DNA of 64,000 nucleotides from Collinsella sp. TM09-10AT (GCF_003436275.1 NZ_QSOP01000006.1:37213-101212); one strand, 5' to 3'. Positions 9,967 through 18,757 are shown, counted from the stretch's first letter. The notes: generated by a model not told the origin, from the letters alone. Numbers and translations are program-made.

Positions 9967-10040
9967 TGCAACCTCCATCTCTCCTGATGATGGAATTGTC
10001 GCAACCGGGGCCCCGTCGCGTGTACTGCGTGCAGGACACT

Positions 10041-10072
10041 TATCCAAAGTGGTCTAACACAACGCTTATGTG
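10041..10072. repeat. Right end of transposon: inverted repeat plus 8-bp target duplication
   Basis: Right inverted repeat 10041-10064 (ends TAACACAACG) and target copy CTTATGTG at 10065-10072. Removing 8235-10072 restores a continuous rplI-dnaB intergenic region. Confidence 0.93.
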
Positions 10073-10112
10073 GGACTGCATCTCAATGTATGACGTGACA
10101 CCCACTCAGCGC

Positions 10113-10151
10113 AAAAAATAAAAGGGCGCCCCGGTCTCTCAGAGCGCCCTT
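10113..10151 (-). terminator. Terminator after rplI
   Basis: Stem AAGGGCGC (10122-10129) with GCGCCCTT (10144-10151), followed on the minus strand by TTTTATTTTTT. It ends the rpsF-ssb-rpsR-rplI operon before the transposon. Confidence 0.85.
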
Positions 10152-10183
10152 CTTAGAACAAGATTGTTGCGTTGCAGCAAATG

Positions 10184-10723
10184 CTACTCGGCAGCAGCCT
10201 CGGTCTCGACCTCGGCGGTCTCGGCCTCGGCGACCTCAGCGGCCTCCTCGACCTCAGCATCGGCAGCGAGCTCCTCGGCGGTAACGCCGACGAGAACGAC
10301 AACCTCGGCCTTGATCTCGCGGTACAGCGAGATGGCAACGGTGTGGGCACCGGCAACCTTGATGGGCTTGCCGAGCTCGACGCGCTTGCGGTCGATGTCC
10401 ATACCGAGCTGATCCTTGATGGCGTCAGCGATCATAGCGGCGGTGACGGAGCCAAAGAGGATGCCCTCGTCGCCGACCTTGACGTCAACGGTGACCTGCT
10501 TGCCCTCGAGGGCAGCCTTGGTCTCGTTGGCGGTAGCCAGACGGACGGCCTCGCGCTTGGCTATGTTGTTGCGACGCTCGTCAAGCTGCTTGAGGTTGCC
10601 CTTGGTGGCGGCAACAGCGAGCTTCTTGGGGAACAGGAAGTTCTCAGCGTAACCCTGAGCGACCTCTACGACGTCACCCTCGCCGCCCTTGCCCTTGATC
10701 TCATCGAGAAGAATAACCTTCAT
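10184..10723 (-). CDS. rplI: Ribosomal protein bL9
   Basis: 179 aa. 50S subunit protein L9, which binds 23S rRNA near the L1 stalk. The N-terminal L9 domain (MKVILLDEIKGKGGEGDVVE) with the conserved YAENFLFPKKLA, the long central helix and the C-terminal domain are all present. Unlike most L9 proteins (about 148-150 aa) it carries an extra tail of about 30 residues made almost only of A, E and V (EEAAEVAEAETAEVETEAAAE region), an acidic extension with no known role. It is the last gene of the rpsF-ssb-rpsR-rplI operon, 15 bp after rpsR. Confidence 0.97.
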   Translation of the reverse strand: MKVILLDEIKGKGGEGDVVEVAQGYAENFLFPKKLAVAATKGNLKQLDERRNNIAKREAVRLATANETKAALEGKQVTVDVKVGDEGILFGSVTAAMIADAIKDQLGMDIDRKRVELGKPIKVAGAHTVAISLYREIKAEVVVLVGVTAEELAADAEVEEAAEVAEAETAEVETEAAAE

Positions 10724-10738
10724 GATGCGTCTCCCTTC

Positions 10739-11005
10739 TTAGCCGCGGTCGCGGTTGCCACGAGAGGAAACCACGGGGACGGTGTACGGCAGGAGAGCCA
10801 TCTCGCGGGCACGCTTGATGGCGTTGGCGATGTCATGCTGATGCTGCGTGCAAGCGCCAGTGACGCGACGGGGCTTGATCTTGCCACGGTCGGTCATGTA
10901 CTTACGGAGAAGCTGAGTGTCCTTATAGTCGATGAACTCAGTGTTCTCCTTGCAGAACTGGCAGTACTTACGACGCGGCTGACGTGCAGAAAAATCATTA
11001 GCCAT
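10739..11005 (-). CDS. rpsR: Ribosomal protein bS18
   Basis: 88 aa from ATG 11005 ([20 protein letters not shown]). 30S platform protein that pairs with S6. [17 protein letters not shown] and the basic core [17 protein letters not shown] are typical; the CXXC pair is the zinc-binding type of S18, usually given as C+. GAAAGG lies upstream of the start. It lies between ssb and rplI in the standard order. The longer frame to 11056 has no family sequence and was not used. Confidence 0.97.
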   Translation of the reverse strand: MANDFSARQPRRKYCQFCKENTEFIDYKDTQLLRKYMTDRGKIKPRRVTGACTQHQHDIANAIKRAREMALLPYTVPVVSSRGNRDRG

Positions 11006-11077
11006 GTCAAAATACCTTTCATTTGGCAACTTCGGCGAACCGAAGCCGCCTCTCACTCAAAAATAGGTGAACAACCC

Positions 11078-11530
11078 TTAAAACGGGATGTCCTCATCGT
11101 AGACGTCGACCGCGGGCGGCGTAGCCACCGGTGCGGCAGGACGTGCTGCGGGCGCGGGAGCTGCGGGGGCGTAACCGCCCTGATCGTAGCCACCCTGGCC
11201 ACCACGGGAGCTCATAAACTCAATCTCATCGACGATGACCTCAAGCTTGCTCCTGCGCTGACCGTCGCGCTCCCAAGAGCTGTAGCGCAGCTTGCCCTCG
11301 ATCGCGACCTTGTTTCCCTTTGCCAGGAAACGGCTCACGGCCTCGGCGCGGGTGCCGAACATAGTGCAGTCGACAAAGTTGGGATAGTCCTCCCACTCGC
11401 CAGTCTGCGCATTGCGGCGGCGATCGTTCACGGCGACGCCAAAGGACAGAACCTGGGTTCCGCCGGCAGTGGCGCGCAGCTCGGGATCGCGGGTGAGGTT
11501 ACCGGTGATGTTCACTCGATTGATGCTCAT
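11078..11530 (-). CDS. ssb: Single-stranded DNA-binding protein
   Basis: 150 aa. An OB-fold domain in residues 1-110 (MSINRVNITGNLTRDPELRA, with WERDGQRRSKLEVIVDEIEF) binds ssDNA as a tetramer. A glycine/alanine/proline-rich linker (GGQGGYDQGGYAPAAPAPAA) leads to the acidic tip YDEDIPF, which recruits other replication and repair proteins. Length and order are normal. It sits between rpsF and rpsR as in most bacteria, which couples its supply to the S6/S18 operon. Confidence 0.97.
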   Translation of the reverse strand: MSINRVNITGNLTRDPELRATAGGTQVLSFGVAVNDRRRNAQTGEWEDYPNFVDCTMFGTRAEAVSRFLAKGNKVAIEGKLRYSSWERDGQRRSKLEVIVDEIEFMSSRGGQGGYDQGGYAPAAPAPAARPAAPVATPPAVDVYDEDIPF

Positions 11531-11578
11531 TACTCACTACTTCCTCTTGGGGCACAAGCCCAGTCCAAAACGACAGTC

Positions 11579-11872
11579 TTACTCCTGGTCGTCGCGACGG
11601 ACGATCATGTGGCGGACCACAGCGTCGGTGATGCGCAGGACGCGATCAAGCTCGGCGATCTGGGTGGGATCTGCGTGGAAGTTGATGAGGGTGTAGTCAC
11701 CATCGGTGAGGTCGTTGATCTCGTAGGCGAGCTTGCGCTTGCCCCACTCGTCAACGGAGTCGACCTTGCCAGCGCTCTCAGCGATCGTGGTATCGATACG
11801 CTTCATAACAGCGAGACGAGTCTCGGGGTCGAGCGACGGGTCAACAAAGAACAGCAGTTCATAAGCCTTCAT
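11579..11872 (-). CDS. rpsF: Ribosomal protein bS6
   Basis: 97 aa from ATG 11872 (MKAYELLFFVDPSLDPE), with GGAGGTGA 5-6 nt upstream. 30S platform protein, partner of S18. The S6 fold is visible end to end (AVMKRIDTTI, WGKRKLAYEINDLTDGDY, ITDAVVRHMIVRRDD). First gene of the rpsF-ssb-rpsR-rplI operon. A hairpin directly upstream may be the S6:S18 autoregulatory leader, and a good sigma-70 promoter stands just before it. Confidence 0.97.
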   Translation of the reverse strand: MKAYELLFFVDPSLDPETRLAVMKRIDTTIAESAGKVDSVDEWGKRKLAYEINDLTDGDYTLINFHADPTQIAELDRVLRITDAVVRHMIVRRDDQE

Positions 11873-11898
11873 ATTGTCACCTCCTCTGGGCAAATGTG

Positions 11899-11927
11899 GC
11901 TTCAGGTCGTGAAGGTGCGCCTGAAGC
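11899..11927 (-). promoter_or_regulatory. Possible S6:S18 leader hairpin of rpsF
   Basis: Perfect 8-bp stem GCTTCAGG/CCTGAAGC with a 13-nt loop, 26 bp upstream of the rpsF start in the mRNA. Bacterial rpsF leaders often carry an S6:S18-binding stem-loop for feedback control; position fits, but the sequence motif was not matched in detail. Confidence 0.45.
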
Positions 11928-11943
11928 AGGAAAAGACTTGGTA

Positions 11944-11972
11944 ATAATATCTTTCAACCTCCCAGGCCGCAA
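11944..11972 (-). promoter_or_regulatory. rpsF operon promoter
   Basis: On the minus strand TTGCGG, 17-bp spacer, TATTAT; the -10 has five of six consensus bases. It would start transcription just before the rpsF leader hairpin. Confidence 0.6.
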
Positions 11973-12332
11973 GAATATGCAGCTACAACCTCATGACCTC
12001 CACATATGCCCATACTCGCACGACGCTTCATGCGCATTCCAACCAAATGCTGACCAAAAGCTTGACGGATCTGTGGACAAGATACGGTGCCGTGGGGACA
12101 AGCTGAGCCAAGCCGCAGGTTAACGGGCACAAGGCTGTGGTCGCAAAATGCATACCGGTGGTTCATAACATCGCTCAAAGATTTTTAAATTCATTGCCAA
12201 GTCGCTTATGAATACCCCTTTTGAACAATTGAGTTGATCAACCACGCTGGTCGGATGCCGTTTTTTGGCACCTCAAACCCCACTGCAGCGCCAAGCGCGG
12301 CCAAGCGTTTTAAAAAATGCCAACTTTTCTGT

Positions 12333-12360
12333 TTGCACTTTGCGATTCCTCGTGTATACT
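12333..12360 (+). promoter_or_regulatory. Promoter of tRNA-Ser(GGA)
   Basis: TTGCAC, 16-bp spacer, TATACT, ending 16 bp before the mature tRNA. The 300 bp between this promoter and the rpsF promoter holds no gene that I can support. Confidence 0.7.
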
Positions 12361-12376
12361 GACTTTCGCATTTAAC

Positions 12377-12467
12377 GGAGAGTTGTCCGAGTGGCCGAAG
12401 GAGCACGATTGGAAATCGTGTAGGCGTCAAAAGCGTCTCCAGGGTTCAAATCCCTGACTCTCCGCCA
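12377..12467 (+). tRNA. tRNA-Ser (anticodon GGA)
   Basis: A 91-nt class II tRNA with a long variable arm and encoded CCA (12465-12467). The acceptor stem GGAGAGT pairs with ACTCTCC, and the anticodon GGA (12411-12413) sits in the loop TTGGAAA closed by CACGA/TCGTG. It reads UCC/UCU codons. Confidence 0.97.
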
Positions 12468-12475
12468 GTTAATTC

Positions 12476-12506
12476 CAAAGCAGGCCTTCGAGCCTGCTTT
12501 GTTTTT
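12476..12506 (+). terminator. Terminator after tRNA-Ser(GGA)
   Basis: Ten-base stem CAAAGCAGGC/GCCTGCTTTG with loop CTTCGA, then TTTTT. Confidence 0.88.
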
Positions 12507-12515
12507 ACCCCACGC

Positions 12516-12606
12516 GGAGGGGTGGCAGAGTGGTTGAATGCGGCGGTCTCGAAAACCGTTTGGCCTGTATAAGGTCACGAGGGTTCGAATCCCTCCTCCT
12601 CCGCCA
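12516..12606 (+). tRNA. tRNA-Ser (anticodon CGA)
   Basis: A 91-nt class II tRNA with CCA encoded (12604-12606). The acceptor GGAGGGG pairs with CTCCTCC (one G-U), and the anticodon CGA (12550-12552) lies in the loop CTCGAAA. It reads UCG. Its last 25 bases reappear inverted at 12672-12696. Confidence 0.97.
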
Positions 12607-12617
12607 TTTTGGTTGAG

Positions 12618-12645
12618 AAAGCTCCCGAAAACGGGGGCTTTTTTG
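12618..12645 (+). terminator. Terminator after tRNA-Ser(CGA)
   Basis: Stem AAAGCTCCCG with CGGGGGCTTT (one G-U), loop AAAA, then a T run. Confidence 0.85.
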
Positions 12646-12671
12646 GTTTAGAGTCCCTTACAAGCAAATAC

Positions 12672-12815
12672 GGCGGAGGAGGAGGGATTCGAACCCGTCA
12701 GGACGCAAAGCGTAAAGAAAACGCGCCAGTGGCGCGTTTTTAGCGCAGCGCGGTCGGCGCAAGCCGACCGAATAAATTTTGAGCTCCGCTCAAAATTTGG
12801 ACATCCCTCCTATTC
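12672..12815. repeat. tRNA-Ser-linked hairpin cluster
   Basis: The segment opens with a 25-bp exact inverted copy of the tRNA-Ser(CGA) 3' end (12672-12696 against 12581-12605). Four perfect hairpins follow: 12703-12713 (ACGC-AAA-GCGT), 12718-12740 (10-bp arms, loop AGT), 12751-12770 (8-bp arms, loop GCAA) and 12774-12798 (11-bp arms, loop TCC). It closes with GGACATCCCTCCT, a weak echo of the tRNA end. There is no credible coding frame. The same plan recurs after tRNA-Gly and tRNA-Lys. Confidence 0.8.
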
Positions 12816-12855
12816 AGCCACGTCCCCCATTGCTTTCGATTTCACCTTGAATCTC

Positions 12856-12920
12856 AAACATGTACATCACCCTCCAAAAACGACATTTTTCGGCATCTTT
12901 GGAGGCTGATGTACATGTTT
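12856..12920. repeat. 65-bp two-step palindrome upstream of the TRIC gene
   Basis: Fourteen-base arms (12856-12869 and 12907-12920, with TGTACATCA at the inner edge) plus seven-base inner arms (CTCCAAA/TTTGGAG) separated by matched 2-nt bulges around a ~19-nt loop. No T tract follows on either strand. It could be a repeat element or an operator; the stretch between it and 13036 holds no gene I can support. Confidence 0.7.
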
Positions 12921-13035
12921 GGTACCCATGACCGTTCCCAGTCCCTACCGTTTGCCGAGCAATAGGGTCTCAATCGCCGCCAACCATGTACTATGTACGG
13001 GCATTGTTCAAACCCGAGAATCAAAGGACCTCATC

Positions 13036-13725
13036 TTGCCCGTCGTCGCCGCTATGACTGTTACTTCACACGCCTCGGATGCCATGGTCGCTATCCCATT
13101 TTGGCTCGAGATGTTCGCCGTTGTCGCGGCATCGATCTCGGGCGTGCTGGTCGCTCGCGAGCACAAGCTCGACCTGGTGGGCGCGGTCGCGCTCGCGGTG
13201 GTCTGCGGTCTGGGAGGCGGTCTTTTGCGCGATATGACGCTCCAGGTCGGCAACGTCTACATCCTCAACCAGCCCATGGCACTACCGCTCTCCATCGCCA
13301 CAGCCGCCATCATCTATATCTTCCCGGCAATCGTCGATAAGCCCGAAAAACTCATTCCCCTGCTCGACATCATCTCGGTCGGCATCTATGCAGCAACCGG
13401 CGCGGACAAGGCGTTGGTGTACGGATTTGCGCCCGCCGTATGTATCATGATGGGCTTCTTTACCGCCGTGGGCGGCGGCATGCTGCGCGACGGCTTTATG
13501 GGCGTGGTCCCGGGCATTTTCCAACGCACCAACTTCTATGCCATCGCGGCCATCGCCGGATCGGCAAGCTATGTAGCCCTCGTCATGAGCGGCCTCATGA
13601 GCAATGTTGCCGCGCTGGTCGTATGCGTTGTGGTGACCATGGGGCTGCGTTGGCTATCACTGCGCTTTGACATTAAAAGCCCTACCGAGGAAGACATCGC
13701 GCGCTTTTTGCACCGTAAAAAGTAG
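13036..13725 (+). CDS. TRIC/YicG-type channel or UPF0126 membrane protein
   Basis: 229 aa from TTG 13036, preferred because AAAGGA lies 7 nt upstream; the frame before it (from 12919) lacks family sequence. Seven hydrophobic helices are arranged as two similar halves, each with the glycine-rich motif of the family: GLGGGLLRDMTL in the first and AVGGGMLRDGFMG in the second. Prokaryotic members form trimeric K+-permeable channels (TRIC fold); E. coli YicG belongs here. The C terminus is short and basic (RFLHRKK). It stands alone between tRNA-linked repeats and the bactofilin-like gene, and nothing nearby narrows its role. Confidence 0.88.
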   Translation: MPVVAAMTVTSHASDAMVAIPFWLEMFAVVAASISGVLVAREHKLDLVGAVALAVVCGLGGGLLRDMTLQVGNVYILNQPMALPLSIATAAIIYIFPAIVDKPEKLIPLLDIISVGIYAATGADKALVYGFAPAVCIMMGFFTAVGGGMLRDGFMGVVPGIFQRTNFYAIAAIAGSASYVALVMSGLMSNVAALVVCVVVTMGLRWLSLRFDIKSPTEEDIARFLHRKK

Positions 13726-13794
13726 GTAGCACAGCACAACCCCTCGAAATGCAACCGAGAGATTCTTTTAGAGCGCCCGCGCGTTGGGTACCCT

Positions 13795-13819
13795 GTTAGA
13801 TACCTGTCGAGTATCTAAC
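13795..13819. promoter_or_regulatory. Palindromic operator-like site
   Basis: Perfect 9-bp arms GTTAGATAC / GTATCTAAC with a 7-bp spacer, ending one base before the Shine-Dalgarno of the 13832 gene. It could be a TetR-type operator or an mRNA hairpin controlling translation. Confidence 0.5.
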
Positions 13820-13831
13820 GAAGGATTCACT

Positions 13832-14977
13832 ATGCCTTGCAACCAAGTACCGTCGATCCGGCGCCACAAAGCGCAGGCCCGCATCACCATCCTATTCGCG
13901 CTGATTGCGCTCGCGCTCACCGCACTTCCCACGGTGTCGTTCGCCGGCACCGACACCGCGGGAAACGTGCTCGCAACCGAAGTTGACTCAACTCCGTCCG
14001 GTATCGAAGGCGACCTGTACTGGGCCGGCCAAAGTCTCAACCTAGACGACGCCTCCATCGGCCGCGATATTATCGCGGCGGGTGAGAACCTGTCGATTCG
14101 CGATTGCACCGTAGGCGGCGCCGTTCGTCTGGCGGCACGCACCATCGATATCGCCAAAACCGCAATCGATGGCAGCGTCACGGTGGCCGGCCAGCACGTC
14201 GTGCTCAACACCGGCAGCACCGCCAACTGTTTTTACGCGGCAGGCGAAACGGTCGCCCTGCGCGGCTCCGCCAAATCGGCGGCGCTTGCCGGCGACACCG
14301 TAACCATCGACGGCACCGTCGATGGCGATGTTGAGGTCTGGGCCGACAAGCTCATCCTGGGTAAAAACGCCCGCATCACCGGCACGGTGAACGCCCACGT
14401 CTCACAGGACCCCGAGCGGGCCGAGGGCGCCCAGGTCGGAGCTCTCAAGATCGACCGGACCGAGAACGAGAACACCTCTACGGCCAACGACATTATCGGC
14501 GGCATCGTTGCCGCGGCGCTTTCCACCTGCTTTGTCGCCATCCTGCTTGAGCTTGTCTTTCCACGCGCAACCGCCAGCGCTGCCGGCATGCTCCATCAGC
14601 GTCCCATGCCGCTGTGGGTAAGTGGTCTTCTGGGCACGGTCGCCGTCGCTCCCGCCGTGCTGCTGCTCATCATCTCGATTGCAGGCCTGTCGCTCGCCGC
14701 CGCCCTCATGTGCGGCGTCATCGGCATCGCTTTGGTCTCGGCGGCATTTACGGGCACCGCGGTCGCGCGCATGGTCGGACACAACCAAAACCGCTACGCC
14801 ATGGCCGCCGTGGGCGGTATCGTCGCGGGCGCACTCACGGCACTTCCTCTTATGGGCAACTTTGTCAGCGGTGTAGCCTTCGTCTTCACGCTCGGCTACG
14901 CCATCCAGATCATCTGGCGCAACGCCCACCTCAAGCCGCAGCAGCCGGCTAACACGCCAGGACTCCCCACCGCCTAG
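13832..14977 (+). CDS. Exported bactofilin-like polymer domain with C-terminal membrane helices
   Basis: 381 aa from ATG 13832 (MPCNQVPSIRRHKAQARIT), with GAAGGA 6 nt upstream. A signal-like helix at ~18-37 (ITILFALIALALTALP) is followed by 150 residues of short repeated beta-helix turns (SIGRDIIAAGENLSIRDCTV, AIDGSVTVAGQHV, TVDGDVEVWADKLIL) like those of bactofilins or polymer-forming cytoskeletal proteins. The C-terminal part has about four transmembrane helices (~215-370). Proteins with this layout occur in many Gram-positive bacteria; their function is not established. It is monocistronic, with a palindrome right before the ribosome site and hairpins after the stop. Confidence 0.8.
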   Translation: MPCNQVPSIRRHKAQARITILFALIALALTALPTVSFAGTDTAGNVLATEVDSTPSGIEGDLYWAGQSLNLDDASIGRDIIAAGENLSIRDCTVGGAVRLAARTIDIAKTAIDGSVTVAGQHVVLNTGSTANCFYAAGETVALRGSAKSAALAGDTVTIDGTVDGDVEVWADKLILGKNARITGTVNAHVSQDPERAEGAQVGALKIDRTENENTSTANDIIGGIVAAALSTCFVAILLELVFPRATASAAGMLHQRPMPLWVSGLLGTVAVAPAVLLLIISIAGLSLAAALMCGVIGIALVSAAFTGTAVARMVGHNQNRYAMAAVGGIVAGALTALPLMGNFVSGVAFVFTLGYAIQIIWRNAHLKPQQPANTPGLPTA

Positions 14978-14984
14978 CCGCCAA

Positions 14985-15017
14985 CCACCACAAAAGGGCC
15001 AGGCACCTTTGTGGTGG
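14985..15017. repeat. Inverted repeat after the bactofilin-like gene
   Basis: Ten-base arms CCACCACAAA/TTTGTGGTGG, 8 bp after the stop codon. No T run follows, so it may stabilise the mRNA end rather than terminate. Confidence 0.55.
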
Positions 15018-15044
15018 CGCAAAGCAACCTGATCCCATTGCACC

Positions 15045-15079
15045 AAAAAGGGCGCCGACCATTGCGGTCGACGCCCTTT
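15045..15079 (-). terminator. Terminator after typA
   Basis: Fourteen-base stem with one mismatch (15047-15060 with 15066-15079), followed on the minus strand by a T run; 27 bp beyond the typA stop. Confidence 0.82.
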
Positions 15080-15106
15080 CTTATTGGCAGTTATAAGCCC
15101 CAGCGC

Positions 15107-16945
<1,839 letters not shown>

Positions 16946-17062
16946 GTAGTTCCCCTATCTTCTATCCATATACAAACGGCACGCGTATGCGGCCCGCCCA
17001 GCGATACAACGCTCAGCGGGAATATTGAGCCTTTTACCGAAAACTCGTTTATTTTAGCGATT

Positions 17063-17512
17063 TTAGATAAGAGGGGTTTCCTCACCTGCAGGTTCAGGGT
17101 CGCTCCACATAAAACCATCGCCGGCACCCATGCCCTCATACAGCACGTATGCCGAAAAACCGCTCTCGAGCGCCGTCTCAAAGAAACTCACGAGCAGGGC
17201 GTCGTGATAGCCGCCGTCAATTTCGACACAACCGGTGTAGCCGATGGCATAGCGGGCGATGCGGCCCAGGCCCTCGTCCTTAAGACCCATCTTGTGCTCG
17301 GAGATAAAGTTGGTGGCAGCCTCGAGGCACGCCTCCTCGCCATCCTCATCGAGCGCCGCCAGATAACGGTTGGAAGCAGCGTCCTCGATCGCCACAACTA
17401 CACCCGGATTCTCGCCGGCGGCAAGGTCGTCCAAGAACGCACCAATCAGGTCACACACCATGGCGTCGAGCTCGGCGGAGACGTTACCGGCGTCCTGCAT
17501 ATCCTGTGCCAT
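17063..17512 (-). CDS. Conserved small acidic protein, unknown
   Basis: 149 aa, soluble and acidic, with no transmembrane segment or signal. I do not recognise a family. It has three parts: a helical N terminus (AELDAMVCDLIGAFLDDLA), a central GVVVAIEDAASNRYLAALDE, and a C terminus ending FMWSDPEPAGEETPLI. GGAAGG lies 7 nt before the ATG. Codon use matches the neighbours. It is the third in a leftward run with the 17543 and 17930 genes and stands before typA. Confidence 0.7.
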   Translation of the reverse strand: MAQDMQDAGNVSAELDAMVCDLIGAFLDDLAAGENPGVVVAIEDAASNRYLAALDEDGEEACLEAATNFISEHKMGLKDEGLGRIARYAIGYTGCVEIDGGYHDALLVSFFETALESGFSAYVLYEGMGAGDGFMWSDPEPAGEETPLI

Positions 17513-17542
17513 CTTTAGACCTTCCCATCGAGTCTGGCGTCG

Positions 17543-17899
17543 TTACAGTTCTTGTGCCTCGGCAGCGATCTTGGCGGCAGCGTCGCGGGCGCGCATCATA
17601 TCCATCGCGCGCTTGTCGAGTACCTTGATCTGGCTGGTCAGCATTACTGCATCGACCACACCCCAGATTACCAAGCCTGTTGAAATCGAAAACCCAAGCG
17701 CACCAACTGTACCACGAAGGCGCGAACAGATTGCCGCGACAAGGACGGAGACGACAACCATCTTGATAAACGAGCCGCGGCGCTCGCGAAGCGTGCGGGC
17801 CTGCGTCACATAGGCAATGCGAGCCGCCTCAGAAGCCTCCGAGCGCATCTGGGCTTCACGCGCGATGGCGGCCGCTTCAGCCGATACGCGGGTACCCAT
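17543..17899 (-). CDS. Small two-helix membrane protein, unknown
   Basis: 118 aa from ATG 17899 (MGTRVSAEAAAIAREAQMRS), chosen for GGAGAGG 6 nt upstream; ATG 17929 has almost no ribosome site. A basic, alanine-rich helix (residues 1-45) leads to two transmembrane helices (FIKMVVVSVLVAAIC and ISTGLVIWGVVDAVMLTS) and a helical C terminus (MDMMRARDAAAKIAAEAQEL). No function can be assigned. It sits 30 bp after the bifunctional-nuclease gene on the same strand. Confidence 0.65.
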   Translation of the reverse strand: MGTRVSAEAAAIAREAQMRSEASEAARIAYVTQARTLRERRGSFIKMVVVSVLVAAICSRLRGTVGALGFSISTGLVIWGVVDAVMLTSQIKVLDKRAMDMMRARDAAAKIAAEAQEL

Positions 17900-17929
17900 C
17901 AGCGACCTCTCCGCTCGCGTGCCAGACAT

Positions 17930-18430
17930 TTAGAAGTCATCGGGGGAGAGCGTATGGACGAACTCGTCGAACTTCTCGAACTCCTGCTCGTCGTCGACAT
18001 CCTCGGCGTGGGTGGAAACAGTGCCCAGGCGATTCATGATGTCGTCCTCCACAAACATGGGGGCATTGCTGCGCACGGCAAGGGCAATGGCGTCACTGGG
18101 GCGGGCGTCGATCTTGCGCTCGGCGCCATCGGCCAGTACGACGATCGTCGCGTAGAACACCGGCGGCTCGGCGCGAACGATCTCGATGCGCTCGAGCTTG
18201 GCGCCCAGGGCGTCAACGGTATCGAGCAGCAGGTCATGGGTAATCGGGCGCTCGGCGCGGCCGCTATCGATGCCGCGGCTGATGGCAGCAGCTTCAAACG
18301 AACCAGTCTGAATGGAAAGGGAGCGCAGTGGCGCGGGCGAGTCCGATTTGCTGCAGCGCTCGCGAAGCACGATAAGCGATGGCACGGGACCGGCGGCCAT
18401 GACGATGGTCTCTATGTCGACACGAACCAT
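17930..18430 (-). CDS. Bifunctional nuclease (BFN/DUF151) family protein
   Basis: 166 aa from ATG 18430 (MVRVDIETIVM), with GGAGGTG 4 nt upstream. The BFN domain spans ~residues 5-140: PSLIVLRER, ITHDLLLDTVDALGAKLERI and the hallmark DARPSDAIALAVRSNAPMFV are all present. Members include plant nucleases and the mycobacterial protein Rv1829; the bacterial role is unclear. The C-terminal tail is acidic (EDVDDEQEFEKFDEF). First gene of a three-gene leftward run (17930, 17543, 17063). Confidence 0.88.
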   Translation of the reverse strand: MVRVDIETIVMAAGPVPSLIVLRERCSKSDSPAPLRSLSIQTGSFEAAAISRGIDSGRAERPITHDLLLDTVDALGAKLERIEIVRAEPPVFYATIVVLADGAERKIDARPSDAIALAVRSNAPMFVEDDIMNRLGTVSTHAEDVDDEQEFEKFDEFVHTLSPDDF

Positions 18431-18544
18431 GGAACACCTCCGGTACGTAGCGGTTAACACGCGGCAGCCCGCCGCATTGAATAGCTATACTACCCAATCT
18501 TTCGCCCAGCACACAAAACCAAAATGAGATTTATCGCAGACAAG

Positions 18545-18574
18545 AAAAAAGCCCCGAGGCAATTGCCCCGAGGC
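18545..18574 (-). terminator. Terminator of the Ile-Ala-Ile tRNA cluster
   Basis: Stem of ten pairs including two G-U (GCCTCGGGGC twice, loop AATT) followed by TTTTTT on the minus strand, 16 bp beyond the distal tRNA-Ile. Confidence 0.82.
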
Positions 18575-18589
18575 TCTTCACAGTTTTGA

Positions 18590-18666
18590 TGGTGGACCTG
18601 ACAAGATTCGAACTTGTGACCTCCCGGTTATCAGCCGGACGCTCTAACCAACTGAGCTACAGGTCC
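18590..18666 (-). tRNA. tRNA-Ile (anticodon GAT), copy 1
   Basis: 77-nt tRNA with encoded CCA; acceptor GGACCTG/CAGGTCC, anticodon GAT (plus-strand 18630-18632). The sequence is the same as the copy at 18814. Confidence 0.97.
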
Positions 18667-18670
18667 ATCA

Positions 18671-18746
18671 TGGTGGAGGTTAGGGGGATCGAACCCCTGA
18701 CCTCAGGCTTGCAAAGCCCGCGCTCTCCCAGCTGAGCTAAACCCCC
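18671..18746 (-). tRNA. tRNA-Ala (anticodon TGC)
   Basis: 76-nt tRNA with encoded CCA, acceptor GGGGGTT/AACCTCC, anticodon TGC (plus-strand 18711-18713). It is four bases from tRNA-Ile copy 1, as in rRNA operon spacers, but no rRNA is nearby. Confidence 0.97.
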
Positions 18747-18757
18747 ACGGAGACAGT

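Larger units (their letters stand above)
8235..10064. mobile_element. IS1595-family transposon carrying an lnu(C)-like gene
   Basis: A complete 1,830-bp element. The ends are 24-bp inverted repeats with one mismatch (8235-8258, 10041-10064), and an 8-bp direct repeat CTTATGTG flanks it on both sides (8227-8234, 10065-10072). Eight bases is the duplication length known for the IS1595 family, and the transposase agrees. It holds two convergent genes: a 164-aa nucleotidyltransferase rightward and the transposase leftward. The plan is that of MTnSag1/ISSag10 of Streptococcus agalactiae, which carries lnu(C), as I recall it. The perfect target duplication and intact genes suggest recent insertion. 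It lies between the rplI terminator and dnaB. Confidence 0.95.

Noticed and set aside
8819-10039. 406-aa alternate-frame protein over the transposase gene
   Set aside because: Arg/Gly-rich out-of-frame reading; the adjacent frame has zinc-ribbon and DDE motifs and a good ribosome site.
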